Shown in pieces: positions 25,172 to 35,269 of a DNA stretch of 64,000 nucleotides (its first letter is position 1; the number at the start of each line of letters is the position of its first letter). Source of the DNA: Hyphomicrobium sp. (GTDB taxonomy: Bacteria > Pseudomonadota > Alphaproteobacteria > Rhizobiales > Hyphomicrobiaceae). Where the stretch lies: assembly GCA_002928515.1 (NCBI GenBank), contig PERI01000003.1, positions 310,001 through 374,000 on the forward strand, written 5' to 3'. The notes under the pieces are model-generated. The model saw only the letters and a program-made list of their open reading frames with translations. It made no database searches and had not been told where the DNA came from. A program made the translations under genes and the position numbers.

Positions 25172-26004
25172 TGCCTGCGTGCTTTATCGATGTTGCGCAC
25201 GCTGTCTAATCCCAACACGCTATCCAATCCTTTAGACCCAGAAAAATTTGCATCTTCGACATTGGAGCCAGAGAGATCTGCTCCCGTCAAATCCGCACCA
25301 GAAAAATCCGTCCGAGACAGATCGAGATTATTCAATCGCGCGCCCTTCAGATTAGCACCGACGAAGCGGGCGAATGTGAGATCAACGTCATGGATATGGG
25401 CATCCACGAGCACCGCGCCCGAAAAATCGCTGCTCATCATGCGCGAAGATGGGGCTGCACCAGCTTCGGTTGCGGTATCTGATGGACCGATATTTGCTCC
25501 TGTCAGATCGGCCCCGCGAAAATCAGCGCCATCCAGTCGCGCTGAAATGCGAGCGCCTTGTAGATTTGCGCCGGAGAATTTGGGTGCATCTGTATGTTTG
25601 AACGTCACATCGCTGAAGCTGCTTGGTTTGAGAATGGTACTGCCTTGCAGATTAGCGCGTGAGAAATCGGTTTTCACCAAAACGGCGCGATCCAGCTTGG
25701 CACCTGCGAGGTTTGCACCGATCAAATTGGCGGACGTCAGATCGACACCATAAAGATTGGCATTCTTGAGTATCGCAGATTTGAAATTGAGATCGGCAAG
25801 ATCCAGATAGCTGAGATCGCTTCCAGAGAAATCAAGTGGAATACCGTCTGTTGCTGCGTGCAACTTTGCTGTGATGTCGCGCGCGGTGAAATCAGCAGCA
25901 TTTGAATTCGGTGCTGCGGCCATTCCTAAAGCAACAAGCGCAATTGAGCCAAACATACGGTTGAGCGCGCGCGTGAAATATATACTTCTGGTCAGGTTGC
26001 TCAT
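25168..26004 (-). CDS. Secreted pentapeptide-repeat protein
   Basis: A 278-residue protein with a hydrophobic N-terminus (RMFGSIALVALGMAAAPNSNA) followed by DFTARDITAKLHAATDG and long runs of A(D/N)LXX pentapeptides: SDLSYLDLADLNFKSAILKN, GADFRGADLTGANIG, GARLNNLDLSRTDFSGADL. Such repeats form a right-handed quadrilateral beta-helix. It is a close tandem paralogue of the protein at 26098; the two share the N-terminal DFTAR motif and the order of insert regions. A periplasmic location is predicted; function unknown. Confidence 0.88.
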   Translation of the reverse strand: MSNLTRSIYFTRALNRMFGSIALVALGMAAAPNSNAADFTARDITAKLHAATDGIPLDFSGSDLSYLDLADLNFKSAILKNANLYGVDLTSANLIGANLAGAKLDRAVLVKTDFSRANLQGSTILKPSSFSDVTFKHTDAPKFSGANLQGARISARLDGADFRGADLTGANIGPSDTATEAGAAPSSRMMSSDFSGAVLVDAHIHDVDLTFARFVGANLKGARLNNLDLSRTDFSGADLTGADLSGSNVEDANFSGSKGLDSVLGLDSVRNIDKARRQ

Positions 26005-26097
26005 TCAGTCATGGCTCACAGAATACGCTGCCTATGATCGGCGGCGGACAATTGCTCAGATTTCAGCCATGAGCAAGGGACAACATCACACCCGCTG

Positions 26098-26895
26098 TCA
26101 ACGTATCGTGCGATCCAGATTTTTTATCGTTTCCAGGCCTTTGATTTGATCCCAACCACGCACGCCGCGCAGGGTTGCGCCGTCCAGATCCGCACCTGTG
26201 AGATCTGCTCCCGTCAGGTCCGCGCCGGAGAAATCTACCACAGATAAATCTGTTCCGATCAAACGCGCATCTCGCAAATCCGCGCCGACGAATTTGGAGA
26301 ACGATAACTTTGCCCACATCAAATCGACACGCGCCATGCTGGCTCCTGAGAAATCGCTGCCGCGCAACGACGACGACGGCATACTGGAAATATCGGCGCG
26401 CGGTTCATGGGGGCCCAATTTTGCATCCGTCAAATCGGCACCACGGAAGTCAGCGCCGTCCATCATGGCGGTGATACGAATACCCCGCAAATTCGCACCG
26501 GCAAATTTTGGCGCATCGGCGCGATTGCGGTCGAGCGAGATGTTTACACTCGGGCGCATCACTGAAGCGCCTTGCAAGTTCGCACCGGAAAAGTCCGATT
26601 TTGTGAGGTTGGCCCGATCCAGCATTACGCCGGAGAGATCGGTACCTTTCAAATTGGAAAGCGTGAGATCGACGCCGAATAGATTCGCGCGCGATAGCGA
26701 AGCACCTTTAAAATCAATGTTGGAGAGATCGAGAAAACTGAGGTCAGTGCCGGAAAAGTCGGGCGGTTGGCCTGATGTGGCTTTGTAGAAGGCTTCCGTC
26801 AATTCGCGCGCTGTAAAATCAGCCGCGCTGGCACCAATACTAAACGTGGCGCTCAGAATGCCAGCTGTCGTCAGAACCAACCGTCTCAGCAACAT
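26098..26895 (-). CDS. Secreted pentapeptide-repeat protein, tandem paralogue
   Basis: A 265-residue protein with signal LTTAGILSATFSIGASA and the same layout as its downstream neighbour: DFTARELTEAFYKATSG, then SGTDLSFLDLSNIDFKGASL, ANLYGVDLT-like blades (here ANLFGVDLTLSNLKG), GADFRGADLTDAKLG and VDFSGADLTGADLTGADLDG. The ATG at 26895 has GGAGG upstream; a TTG at 26898 opens the frame. The shared architecture of the two proteins implies a recent duplication. Confidence 0.88.
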   Translation of the reverse strand: MLLRRLVLTTAGILSATFSIGASAADFTARELTEAFYKATSGQPPDFSGTDLSFLDLSNIDFKGASLSRANLFGVDLTLSNLKGTDLSGVMLDRANLTKSDFSGANLQGASVMRPSVNISLDRNRADAPKFAGANLRGIRITAMMDGADFRGADLTDAKLGPHEPRADISSMPSSSLRGSDFSGASMARVDLMWAKLSFSKFVGADLRDARLIGTDLSVVDFSGADLTGADLTGADLDGATLRGVRGWDQIKGLETIKNLDRTIR

Positions 26896-27033
26896 CAAGG
26901 CCTCCGTAAAGGATGGCTTTCACTCTGAGTTATTACGAGAGGACGCGACGTTTGGATGTTGGACGAGTTGGGTATTTGGGCGGGCCGTACCGTAGGCTCA
27001 TTTGGCTTTGAAACCATTCGCACATTTCCAGTG

Positions 27034-27909
27034 CTAGGGCACTGGGGTCACATCTACGCCGACGCTCACGGTGTGTTCGCCGCCGCCGATCAACACGCCG
27101 CTGATCGGGCTCACATCGTCATAGTCGCGCCCATGCGCGATCACGACATGCTCATCGGCGGCAACGATACCGTTGGTCGGATCAAAGCCGACGAATCCCG
27201 TTTCCGGCGACCACACTGAAATCCAGGCGTGCGATGCGTCGGTGCCTTGCAATTTGGTTTGGCCGGGCGGTGGGAATGTCAGGATGTATCCGCTCATATA
27301 GCGCGATGGGATGCGCATGGCCCGCAAGCAGGCGAGCGAGAGGTGCGCGAAGTCTTGGCACACGCCGCGCCGAGCTTTGAAAACTTCTGTAATCGGCGTG
27401 GAAATGTCTGTCGCTGTCGCGTCAAACGTAAAATCGTCGTAGATGCGCTGCGTCAATTCCAGTGCGCCTTCGAGCACGGGACGTCCTGGTGTAAACGATT
27501 GGGCCGCATAATCTGCAATTTCCAGCGATGGCGTCGTGAGGCGCGATACGCAACGGTATTGCAGCGCGTCGAGATCGTTGCGCAACATTTCGGCTGTCGG
27601 AACGTGATCGAACTTGTCCCACGCCGTCGTCGTCGCGAAATCGACCGATGTGGCTTTGGATGTTTCCACAGTACTGCGGGCATGCAGCACGAGTTCCTTG
27701 TGCGGCACTTCAATTTCAATCGTCACGATCGGATTGCCAAATGCATCCTCACCGGTAATGCGCGCGGCTGGCGCAGGCTCTATTAGCAAACTGTGGTGGC
27801 GAACGGTTTGCCCCGGCGTCAAACGCGGCGACATATGGATGAGATGTTGTGAATGCACGACTGAAGCGCTGTAGCGATATAAGGTCTTGTGACTCACGTC
27901 GAGGATCAT
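27034..27909 (-). CDS. Transglutaminase-like cysteine protease-fold protein
   Basis: A 291-residue cytoplasmic protein: an N-terminal beta domain (LDVSHKTLYRYSASVVHSQH) and a transglutaminase core with catalytic Cys in ARRGVCQDFAHLSLACLRA, His in GTDASHAWISVWSPE and Asp in GFDPTNG. It overlaps the ATP-grasp/alpha-E gene by four bases. This family, with ATP-grasp, alpha-E and DUF2126 partners, is predicted from comparative genomics to make or process an unknown peptide or cell-wall-linked product. Confidence 0.9.
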   Translation of the reverse strand: MILDVSHKTLYRYSASVVHSQHLIHMSPRLTPGQTVRHHSLLIEPAPAARITGEDAFGNPIVTIEIEVPHKELVLHARSTVETSKATSVDFATTTAWDKFDHVPTAEMLRNDLDALQYRCVSRLTTPSLEIADYAAQSFTPGRPVLEGALELTQRIYDDFTFDATATDISTPITEVFKARRGVCQDFAHLSLACLRAMRIPSRYMSGYILTFPPPGQTKLQGTDASHAWISVWSPETGFVGFDPTNGIVAADEHVVIAHGRDYDDVSPISGVLIGGGEHTVSVGVDVTPVP

Positions 27910-30491
27910 GGCTTGGTCTCGCTGCGCGTCAGGGGCTCGCTGCGGGTTTGCACGCGATGGGGCACATCATCCATCAAATTGAAATAATGTCGCGACAAGG
28001 CATTAGATAAATCCGGCAATCCGTCGAGATGTTCGTCCATGAGTTTAGCCAACAGCGTACGATCGGTATCGCTGGCGATAGCTTCGACGTCCGTCAATCT
28101 CGTCGAAGTCAACAGCGCCAGAATGAGCCGGCGATCTTCCGGCAAGCTCACGCCTTGCTTAGCGTCTGGCAAAGTCTGCATGTGTTGCGAAATGGCGATC
28201 AACTGATAGGCGAGGCTGCGCGGATTGGCTTCGTCGAGGAGCAGCAAATCGAGGACGAGCGCCAACATCGGGTCGAGGCGATAGCGCGAACGATACGTGA
28301 TGAAACTATCGGCGAGTTCGAGCAACAGCATCAGGCTGCTCGATTCTTCTTCTGGCCCCGTCACGGGAACGAACAACGTGCTGATCGCTTCACTCAAGTT
28401 GTAGGCGCGTTCCAAGCGTCGGCCCATGTCGAGGAACGACCAGCCGAAATTGCGCGTCATGTTCTCGTGCATCAAGCCGTTAAACGCCGAAACCGATGCC
28501 AAGCCCTCGTCAAGCAAATCGAGCACGGCAACCGGCGTGGCGTTGGCGAGCGTTGTCATCCAACTATCGCCGGGACGGAATTTCGACAATGTCTGCCAAG
28601 CTTCGAGCGACAGGCGATCGCGCGCCAAATTGGCGACGCGATAGAGGCCGCTAAAGGTGCGATCAAGTGTGCGTAGGCCTTTTTTGCCAGAGATCAAATG
28701 TTGGCAAAGGCGTTCGATTTCGGCGTCGTCCAGTGCGGCCGCACCCGCCGGTTTGAAACCTTTGTCCTTGGCGAGCAGCATTTCGAGGCACTTGCGCGCG
28801 GCGCGTCGGCCCGTGGCGGGGCCACCGTCTTCTTCGACACGGCGCAATGCACTGCGTACCACGCGCATAGTCCAATCGGCACGTTCGCTGTAGCGGCCAA
28901 GCCAAAACAAATCGTCGGCGACGCGGCTTTGGATCACACGCTGCGAACGTTGCACGCGGGCGGTTTCCAAAGTCGGTCGCCACAAGCTTACGTGTGGCGC
29001 CTGCTCGGCGTCCGACAACACCCACACGTCACGCGTGTGGCCGTCGGGTGCTGTGAGCGCGACGGCACGATCGGGATCGACCGACATCGCCAGCCCACCG
29101 GGCATGAGCTGATATCCGTCATGCGTGCGCGATACGAACAAGCGCACGGCAAACGGACGAGGCTGCAAACCGTTTGGTGTAAATACAGGGGCGGTGCTGA
29201 AACCAATTTTTTCTTCGGCTACCAAGCGCGCGCCATGGAGTGAAATTTCGCGCTCCAGGTCGTGGCGATCATCCGGCGATAGCGCGCGCGTGTCTTGTCC
29301 CAGCGCTGCGCGGCCCGGTCGTCCGGTGCCCTCCTGCGCTTTGCGGATCACGAAGCCGTCGAGGTTATCGCGCACGTGGCTTTGGCCGCTTGCCTCGCCC
29401 AACCATGTGCGCGGCGCGTCAGCCAGCAGCAATGGTTCGCCGAGCAAATGTTCGCATAGTTGTGGGAGGTAGCCACCCAGGCCGCGATTTTGCGCCAGTG
29501 CAGATCCTGGTGCGTTCACGACCAAGCGCGGAGATTTTCGACACATGCGCAGCAAGCCTGCAGGGCCATCGAAGCCTGCGGGATCGAGTTCGAGCGGATC
29601 GATCGAGCGGCCATCGACACAGCGCACGATCAGGTCGATGTCTTTCAAGCCTTCGAGCGTCTTGAGATAAATCTGCGAGCCTTTGGTGCGCAGATCGTTG
29701 CCTTCGACGAGCAGGTATCCGAGATAGCGCGCGAGATAGGCGTGAGAGAAATAGTCTTCGTGGTGCGGGCCGGGCGTCAGTAGCGCAATCCGCGCATTCT
29801 CGCGTCCGCTGTGGGTTGTCAAGGTTGCTTGGAGCGTTTGGAAATGGGCTGCCAAGCGCACGCCGTTGCACGATTTGAAAAGATCGCCCGCGACATGCGT
29901 GTGCACCACGCGATTGGCCAGCGCAAAGCCAATGCCAGCATTCGTTTCAGTATGGGTATCGATCACGCGCCATTGGCCGTCGTCAGCGCGCGCCAAGTCG
30001 GCGGCATAAAATTGCAACGGGCCAGCGGCTGGCAGAATATTTTGGCAGGGGCGCAAATAGGCTGGATCGGAGAACACAAGCTCCGGCGGGATCAGGCCGA
30101 GGCGGAGCAATTTCTGGTCGCTATAAATGTCGGCCAAAAGCGCATCGCACAAACGCGCACGCTGCACGAGCGCACGTTCCAGCGCCTGCCATTCTTCCCC
30201 GGAAAACACGATTGGCACCAGATCGAGTTGCCAGCGTTGCGACAGCTTGTTGGGATCGGCGAAGATATCGTAGGCGATGCCGGTTTCACGCACACGGCGA
30301 TCCATGCGGCGCGCGCGATCGGTGCGCTCAGCAAACGGTAAGTCGTCCAGGCTATCGAGCAGCGGCTGCCAATGGGGCCGCACGGTGCCATCGGCCGACA
30401 TACATTCGTCGAAGCCGCTGCCTAGCGCCTCTCGATATGTCGTGAGGATATGGGGGGTGTTTCCCGCAATCGACGGCGCCGGTCTTGTCAT
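27906..30491 (-). CDS. Fusion of circularly permuted ATP-grasp and alpha-E domain proteins
   Basis: An 861-residue protein. Residues about 1-500 are a circularly permuted ATP-grasp (DUF404/407 type): YDIFADPNKLSQRWQLDLVP, FYAADLARADDGQWRVIDTHTE, LTPGPHHEDYFSHAYLARYL, GFVIRKAQEGTGRPGR and RPFAVRLFVSRTHDGYQLMPGG. Residues about 540-850 are an alpha-E (DUF403) domain starting SRVADDLFWLGRYSERADW. In many bacteria these are separate genes, so this is the fused form. It is co-translated with the transglutaminase gene. The predicted activity is amide-bond formation on an unknown substrate. Confidence 0.92.
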   Translation of the reverse strand: MTRPAPSIAGNTPHILTTYREALGSGFDECMSADGTVRPHWQPLLDSLDDLPFAERTDRARRMDRRVRETGIAYDIFADPNKLSQRWQLDLVPIVFSGEEWQALERALVQRARLCDALLADIYSDQKLLRLGLIPPELVFSDPAYLRPCQNILPAAGPLQFYAADLARADDGQWRVIDTHTETNAGIGFALANRVVHTHVAGDLFKSCNGVRLAAHFQTLQATLTTHSGRENARIALLTPGPHHEDYFSHAYLARYLGYLLVEGNDLRTKGSQIYLKTLEGLKDIDLIVRCVDGRSIDPLELDPAGFDGPAGLLRMCRKSPRLVVNAPGSALAQNRGLGGYLPQLCEHLLGEPLLLADAPRTWLGEASGQSHVRDNLDGFVIRKAQEGTGRPGRAALGQDTRALSPDDRHDLEREISLHGARLVAEEKIGFSTAPVFTPNGLQPRPFAVRLFVSRTHDGYQLMPGGLAMSVDPDRAVALTAPDGHTRDVWVLSDAEQAPHVSLWRPTLETARVQRSQRVIQSRVADDLFWLGRYSERADWTMRVVRSALRRVEEDGGPATGRRAARKCLEMLLAKDKGFKPAGAAALDDAEIERLCQHLISGKKGLRTLDRTFSGLYRVANLARDRLSLEAWQTLSKFRPGDSWMTTLANATPVAVLDLLDEGLASVSAFNGLMHENMTRNFGWSFLDMGRRLERAYNLSEAISTLFVPVTGPEEESSSLMLLLELADSFITYRSRYRLDPMLALVLDLLLLDEANPRSLAYQLIAISQHMQTLPDAKQGVSLPEDRRLILALLTSTRLTDVEAIASDTDRTLLAKLMDEHLDGLPDLSNALSRHYFNLMDDVPHRVQTRSEPLTRSETKP

Positions 30492-30612
30492 CGGTGTGCG
30501 GTCTAACCTTCATGCTGTGTTGCGCACAGTAACACGGCGATTCTCTTTGTGCGCAAGGTGATCGCGAGCACAGATTGGCGTTAACCATAAGCTTCAGGGA
30601 TGGGGTGTCTGA

Positions 30613-33600
30613 TTATGCTGGGCAGCGCAGATCGAGGGTCAGCGGATATTCTGCATTGATGCGCACAGGCGATGGGTTGATTTTACCGACTGTGTGGCCA
30701 TGGGCTTCAAAGCGGGCTAAGCGGCGGCCCTCCGCCTCGTATCCGTTGATTGGAAATACGTCGTAGCTGCGGCCGCCCGGATGGGTCACGTGATAGCGGC
30801 AGCCACCGCGTGCGTGGCCAGTCCACGTATCGACCAGATCGAACGTCAACGGGACGTGGGTGCCGATGGTCGGGTGCAAGGCAGATGGTGGATGCCAGGC
30901 GCGGAAACGCACACCTGCGACAGCTTCGCCAACCGTGCCGGTCGGCGTCAACGGTAAGCTGCGACCGTTGCACGTCACGACGTAGCGATTGCCGGTCATG
31001 CCGCGCACTTTCACTTCAAGGCGTTCGAGCGAAGAATCGACATAGCGAGCCGTGCCGCCGCCGGAGCTTTCTTCGCCCAACACATGCCAGGGCTCTAACG
31101 CTTGGCGTAATTCGATTTCGACGTTGTCGGCTGCCATGGTGCCAAGGCGTGGAAAGCGGAATTCGAAGTGCGGGCGGAACCATTCGACATCGATGGGCAG
31201 GCCTGCGGCTTGGACCGTTGCAACAACGTCTGAGAAATCCGACCAGAGAAAATGCGGCAGCATAAAGCGGTCGTGGAGCGCGGTGCCCCAGCGCACGAGT
31301 TTTTGACGATAGGGCTTTTCCCAGAATGTCACGATGAGCGCGCGCAATAATAATTGCTGCGCGAGGCTCATGCGGGCATGCGGTGGCATTTCGAACGAGC
31401 GAAACTCCACGAGGCCAAGGCGTCCTGTTGGGCCATCGGGCGAATAGAGTTTGTCGATGCAAATTTCGGCGCGGTGTGTGTTGCCCGTCACGTCGATGAG
31501 CAAATTGCGGAACAGGCGATCGACGAGCCAGGGCGGCACGTCTCCGGCACCCGGTTCTGGGATTTGCGAGAGTGCGATTTCGAGTTCGTACAGACCTTCG
31601 TGGCGGGCTTCATCGGCGCGTGGCGCTTGGCTCGTCGGGCCGATGAAAAGTCCAGCGAACATATACGACAGCGAGGGATGGTTTTGCCAAAACGTGATGA
31701 TGGATGCCAGCACGTCGGGGCGGCGCAGAAACGGACTGTCGGCGGGATGTAGTCCACCGAACACGATGTGATTGCCGCCACCGGTTCCAGTATGGCGGCC
31801 ATCGAGCATGAATTTTTCTGCGCTCAAGCGAAGCTGTTGTGCTTCGTCATAGAGCGTGGTTGTGATGGCGACGGCTTCGTTCCAATTGCCTGCGGGTTGA
31901 ATGTTGACTTCGATCACGCCGGGATCGGGCGTCACTTTCAAAACGTTGAGGCGCGGGTCGGGCGGCGGTGCATAACCTTCGATGCTCACGAGCAAGCCTG
32001 TATCGTGAGCTGTTTTTTCGACGGCTGCAATCAACGCGGCATAGTCTTCGGCATCGGTGAGTGGCGGCATGAATACACACAATCGTCCATCACGCGGCTC
32101 GACGTTCATGGCCGTGCGGACAGGTTTTGGTGCGTCTTCCGTTGGGACTTTCGGTTGGCTCGCACCCTCTGCCGTTTCATCGGCGCGTTGCTGTACGAGC
32201 TTGCCACCCGACAACAATGCCGGGACAGCTTCCATGGGATCGCGCGGGAGTACGTGCGGGAAATCAACAGCTGGGACTTCGATGATGCTATCGAGCGGCA
32301 AGCGATAGCCGACCGGCGAATCTCCCGGCAACAAGAAAAACTTCTCGCGTTTGACTTGCCATTTCTCGGTGATCCAGCGTCGTCCGCTGCCGCGCCCCTG
32401 CCAAGATTGGATGGGCAGGACGTAGCCTACAGGCGTTGTCAGGCCGCGATCATAAACGCGTACGACGCGGTCGCGTTCGGCTGGATCTTTGAGCGTGTTG
32501 TTTTCAGGCGTAATGCCCAGCGGCAATTTTTGATCGACGAGAATGAAATGTGCGGCGTCTTCGTAAGCCGCAAAGCCACTGTCACGCGGCAGGCCCAGGT
32601 TCATGCACAGTGTGTCCATAAACGCTTCGGCTTGTTGGATGTTGGCGGTGGCGGTTGTCACTTCGGGTGCAAGCAGGGACTCATCAGTCCACAGAGGCTG
32701 GCCATCGGTGCGCCAGTAGAGCGCAAACGCCCAGCGCGGTAATTGCTCGCCTGGATACCATTTGCCTTGGCCGTAATGCAGCAGTCCGCCAGGAGCGAAG
32801 CGTGCTTTCAAGCGGCGGATGAGGTCGTCGCCAAAGCGCCGCTTGGTCGGACCGACGGCGGCGATATTCCATTCTGCGCCTTCGGCGTCGTCCGCCGACA
32901 CGAATGTCGGTTCGCCGCCCATGCTGAGACGCACATCGCCTGCTGCTAAACGCGCATCGACGCTTTGGCCGCAGTCGAGGATCGCTTGCCATGTTTCATC
33001 GCTGTAGGGCTTGGTTACGCGCGGCGTTTCGCGAATGCGCGTTACGCCCATTTCGAAACCGAAGGACACTTCGGCGAAGCCGTGCTCTCCAGTGATAGGT
33101 GCCGCACTTACCGGGTTGGGTGTTGCGGCAAGTGGAATGTGCCCTTCGCCCGCGAGCAAACCCGATGTCGCATCAAGACCGATCCAACCGGCGCCTGGAA
33201 CATACACTTCAGCCCAGGCGTGGAGATCGGTGAAGTCGGTGCTGGCGCCGACGGGTCCGTCGATGGCTTTCACGTCGGGTGTGAGCTGGATCAGATAGCC
33301 CGATACGAAACGTGCCGCCAAACCCATGTGGCGCAAAACCTGGACGAGCAGCCACGCACTGTCGCGGCACGAACCCGCATTCAGGTTGAGCGTTTCTTCC
33401 GGCGTTTGCACACCGGGTTCCATGCGGATGAGATAATTCACACGGTCGCGGACTTTGAAATTCATGTCACAGAGGAAATCGATGGTCGATTTCGAGGTGC
33501 GATCTAGGCTTGCCAGATATTGCGTGAGGAGCGGCCCAGCGGGTTCGGGATCGAGATACGGTTGCAGCTCTTTCGCCAAAGCTGCATCGTATCGAAACGG

Positions 33601-33906
33601 CCAATCCTTCACACTGTCTTCGACGAAGAAGTCGAACGGATTGATGACCGCCATGTCGGCAACGAGATCGACCGATACCGAAAATTCGTTGGTCTCGTTC
33701 GGCATCACGATGCGGGCGAGATAATTGCCGAACGGATCTTGCTGCCAATTGATGAAATGGTCTTTGGGTGTAATGGTCAGCGCATAGCTGAGGATCGGGG
33801 TCCGGCAATGGGGAGCTGGCCTGAGGCGTATCACCTGAGGGCCCATCGCGATCATGCGGTCGTAGCGGTAGGTCGTTTTATGCGTCAGCGCGACGTGCAG
33901 TGCCAT
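30613..33906 (-). CDS. DUF2126 protein with N-terminal transglutaminase domain
   Basis: A 1097-residue protein. The N-terminal 300 residues are a transglutaminase-like domain (LTHKTTYRYDRMIAMGPQ, NLNAGSCRDSAWLLVQVLRHMG with catalytic Cys, FTDLHAWAEVYVPGAGWIG with His). The remainder is DUF2126, with GGEPTFVSADDAEG, GKWYPGEQLPRWAF and TGGGNHIVFGG, a glutamine-synthetase-like catalytic fold. The start was set at ATG 33906; the open frame begins with a TTG at 33918. It is the third component of the transglutaminase/ATP-grasp/alpha-E system and lies 120 bases upstream of the ATP-grasp gene. Confidence 0.9.
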   Translation of the reverse strand: MALHVALTHKTTYRYDRMIAMGPQVIRLRPAPHCRTPILSYALTITPKDHFINWQQDPFGNYLARIVMPNETNEFSVSVDLVADMAVINPFDFFVEDSVKDWPFRYDAALAKELQPYLDPEPAGPLLTQYLASLDRTSKSTIDFLCDMNFKVRDRVNYLIRMEPGVQTPEETLNLNAGSCRDSAWLLVQVLRHMGLAARFVSGYLIQLTPDVKAIDGPVGASTDFTDLHAWAEVYVPGAGWIGLDATSGLLAGEGHIPLAATPNPVSAAPITGEHGFAEVSFGFEMGVTRIRETPRVTKPYSDETWQAILDCGQSVDARLAAGDVRLSMGGEPTFVSADDAEGAEWNIAAVGPTKRRFGDDLIRRLKARFAPGGLLHYGQGKWYPGEQLPRWAFALYWRTDGQPLWTDESLLAPEVTTATANIQQAEAFMDTLCMNLGLPRDSGFAAYEDAAHFILVDQKLPLGITPENNTLKDPAERDRVVRVYDRGLTTPVGYVLPIQSWQGRGSGRRWITEKWQVKREKFFLLPGDSPVGYRLPLDSIIEVPAVDFPHVLPRDPMEAVPALLSGGKLVQQRADETAEGASQPKVPTEDAPKPVRTAMNVEPRDGRLCVFMPPLTDAEDYAALIAAVEKTAHDTGLLVSIEGYAPPPDPRLNVLKVTPDPGVIEVNIQPAGNWNEAVAITTTLYDEAQQLRLSAEKFMLDGRHTGTGGGNHIVFGGLHPADSPFLRRPDVLASIITFWQNHPSLSYMFAGLFIGPTSQAPRADEARHEGLYELEIALSQIPEPGAGDVPPWLVDRLFRNLLIDVTGNTHRAEICIDKLYSPDGPTGRLGLVEFRSFEMPPHARMSLAQQLLLRALIVTFWEKPYRQKLVRWGTALHDRFMLPHFLWSDFSDVVATVQAAGLPIDVEWFRPHFEFRFPRLGTMAADNVEIELRQALEPWHVLGEESSGGGTARYVDSSLERLEVKVRGMTGNRYVVTCNGRSLPLTPTGTVGEAVAGVRFRAWHPPSALHPTIGTHVPLTFDLVDTWTGHARGGCRYHVTHPGGRSYDVFPINGYEAEGRRLARFEAHGHTVGKINPSPVRINAEYPLTLDLRCPA

Positions 33907-34161
33907 GCCAAATGCCAATCTCGTAAGCGCTGATACGCGGGTGTTTATGAGTTACAGTGGGCGTTGGTGAGCGACAAGGGCGGCATTGCCTCACTTTACA
34001 TCAGACCTATGAAATGCTCATGCAGTATGCATGGTTCCCAATTTCTTTGCACGGTGTGGCGTGATTTTGGGCAGTTGCGCGGGACGCTGGAAGTTTGCAC
34101 CTTTCGTTAGACTCTTGTTGCTCTGCTATCGTTGCATGTTGGGAATAGGCCGAGATCGACT

Positions 34162-35211
34162 ATGAGAACCTTCACCTGCTCGGCGTGCAACACGACCGTT
34201 TACTTTGAGAACTCGATCTGCCTGACGTGTGGTAGCGCACTTGGGTTTGATCCTGGTTCGTTGAATATGGTGGCCTTGCAATCGGTTTCACCGGATGGCG
34301 GATTATATCGCAAAATCGGCCGTCCTAACAGCGATGCGGTCCACTATTGTGCCAATGCCCAGTACTCCGTGTGCAACTGGTTAAGCTCCGTGCAAGATCC
34401 GAGCGTTACCTGTGTGGCGTGCGATCTCAATCGCACTATTCCCAATCTGTCAGAGCAAGGCAGTTTAGCGGCCTGGGCCGAGTTGGAGCGCGCCAAAAAG
34501 CGTCTCGTCTATTCTCTGTTGCGGTTTCATTTGCCGCTCGATGGGGGCGGATCGGGTGCGGGTCCGCTCACATTCGATTTCGCGCGCGATGCGATGACCG
34601 GGCATCTCGACGGCGTCGTCACCGTCAATGTGCGCGAAGCCGATGCGGTGGAGCGCGAGCGCCAGCGGCAAATTTTCGACGAGCCGTATCGCTCGTTGCT
34701 CGGTCATCTGCGTCACGAGAGCGGGCACTATTATTGGATGCTGTTGGTGGAGCGCGGCGGTCAACTCGCTGCCTTCCGGGCCCTCTTCAACGACGAGCGC
34801 GACGATTACAGCGCAGCACTCGATCGGCACTATCAATATGGTGCGCCATTCGATTGGTCGGCGCGCTATGTGTCAGCCTACGCCAGCGCGCATCCCTGGG
34901 AGGATTGGGCGGAAACGTGGGCGCACTATCTTCATATGGTCGATGCCGTCGATACCGCCGAAGCCATCGGCATGGAGCCGCGGGCTGTTGGTATGGTGAG
35001 CGGATCGACGTGGCCGTTTTCGCTCACGGACGCCTATCGCGATGGATCGTTCGCCGATCTGATGGCGCGGTGGATTCCGTTAGGGCTCGCCATGAACACA
35101 TTGAGCCGCTCAATGGGCCACAACGATTTTTATCCGTTCGTTATTCCGGCAGCAGCCTACGAAAAGCTCGAATTCGTGCACCGCATGGTGCGAAGTTACA
35201 AGCCGCAATAG
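34162..35211 (+). CDS. Zinc-ribbon metallopeptidase-family protein
   Basis: A 349-residue protein with an N-terminal zinc ribbon (CSAC near residue 7 and CLTCGSAL near residue 22, plus CANAQ and VACDLN cysteines) and a metallopeptidase-like domain with the zinc-binding motif HLRHESGHYYW (H-E-S-G-H) and a downstream acidic segment ASAHPWEDWAETWAHYLH. This matches the putative zinc-binding peptidase family often annotated as zinc-ribbon/Peptidase_Mx. The ATG at 34162 is preferred over a TTG at 34132. Rightward, single gene; substrate unknown. Confidence 0.85.
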   Translation: MRTFTCSACNTTVYFENSICLTCGSALGFDPGSLNMVALQSVSPDGGLYRKIGRPNSDAVHYCANAQYSVCNWLSSVQDPSVTCVACDLNRTIPNLSEQGSLAAWAELERAKKRLVYSLLRFHLPLDGGGSGAGPLTFDFARDAMTGHLDGVVTVNVREADAVERERQRQIFDEPYRSLLGHLRHESGHYYWMLLVERGGQLAAFRALFNDERDDYSAALDRHYQYGAPFDWSARYVSAYASAHPWEDWAETWAHYLHMVDAVDTAEAIGMEPRAVGMVSGSTWPFSLTDAYRDGSFADLMARWIPLGLAMNTLSRSMGHNDFYPFVIPAAAYEKLEFVHRMVRSYKPQ

Positions 35212-35269
35212 CTTGAGCGAATTTTTGGAAATCTGCTTTGCGAATGCACCGAAAATCGCGGGGATTTAT

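Noticed and set aside
31768-32742. A 324-codon rightward frame inside the DUF2126 gene
   Set aside because: Antisense to a confidently identified gene, with Cys/Arg/His-rich composition and no known motif.
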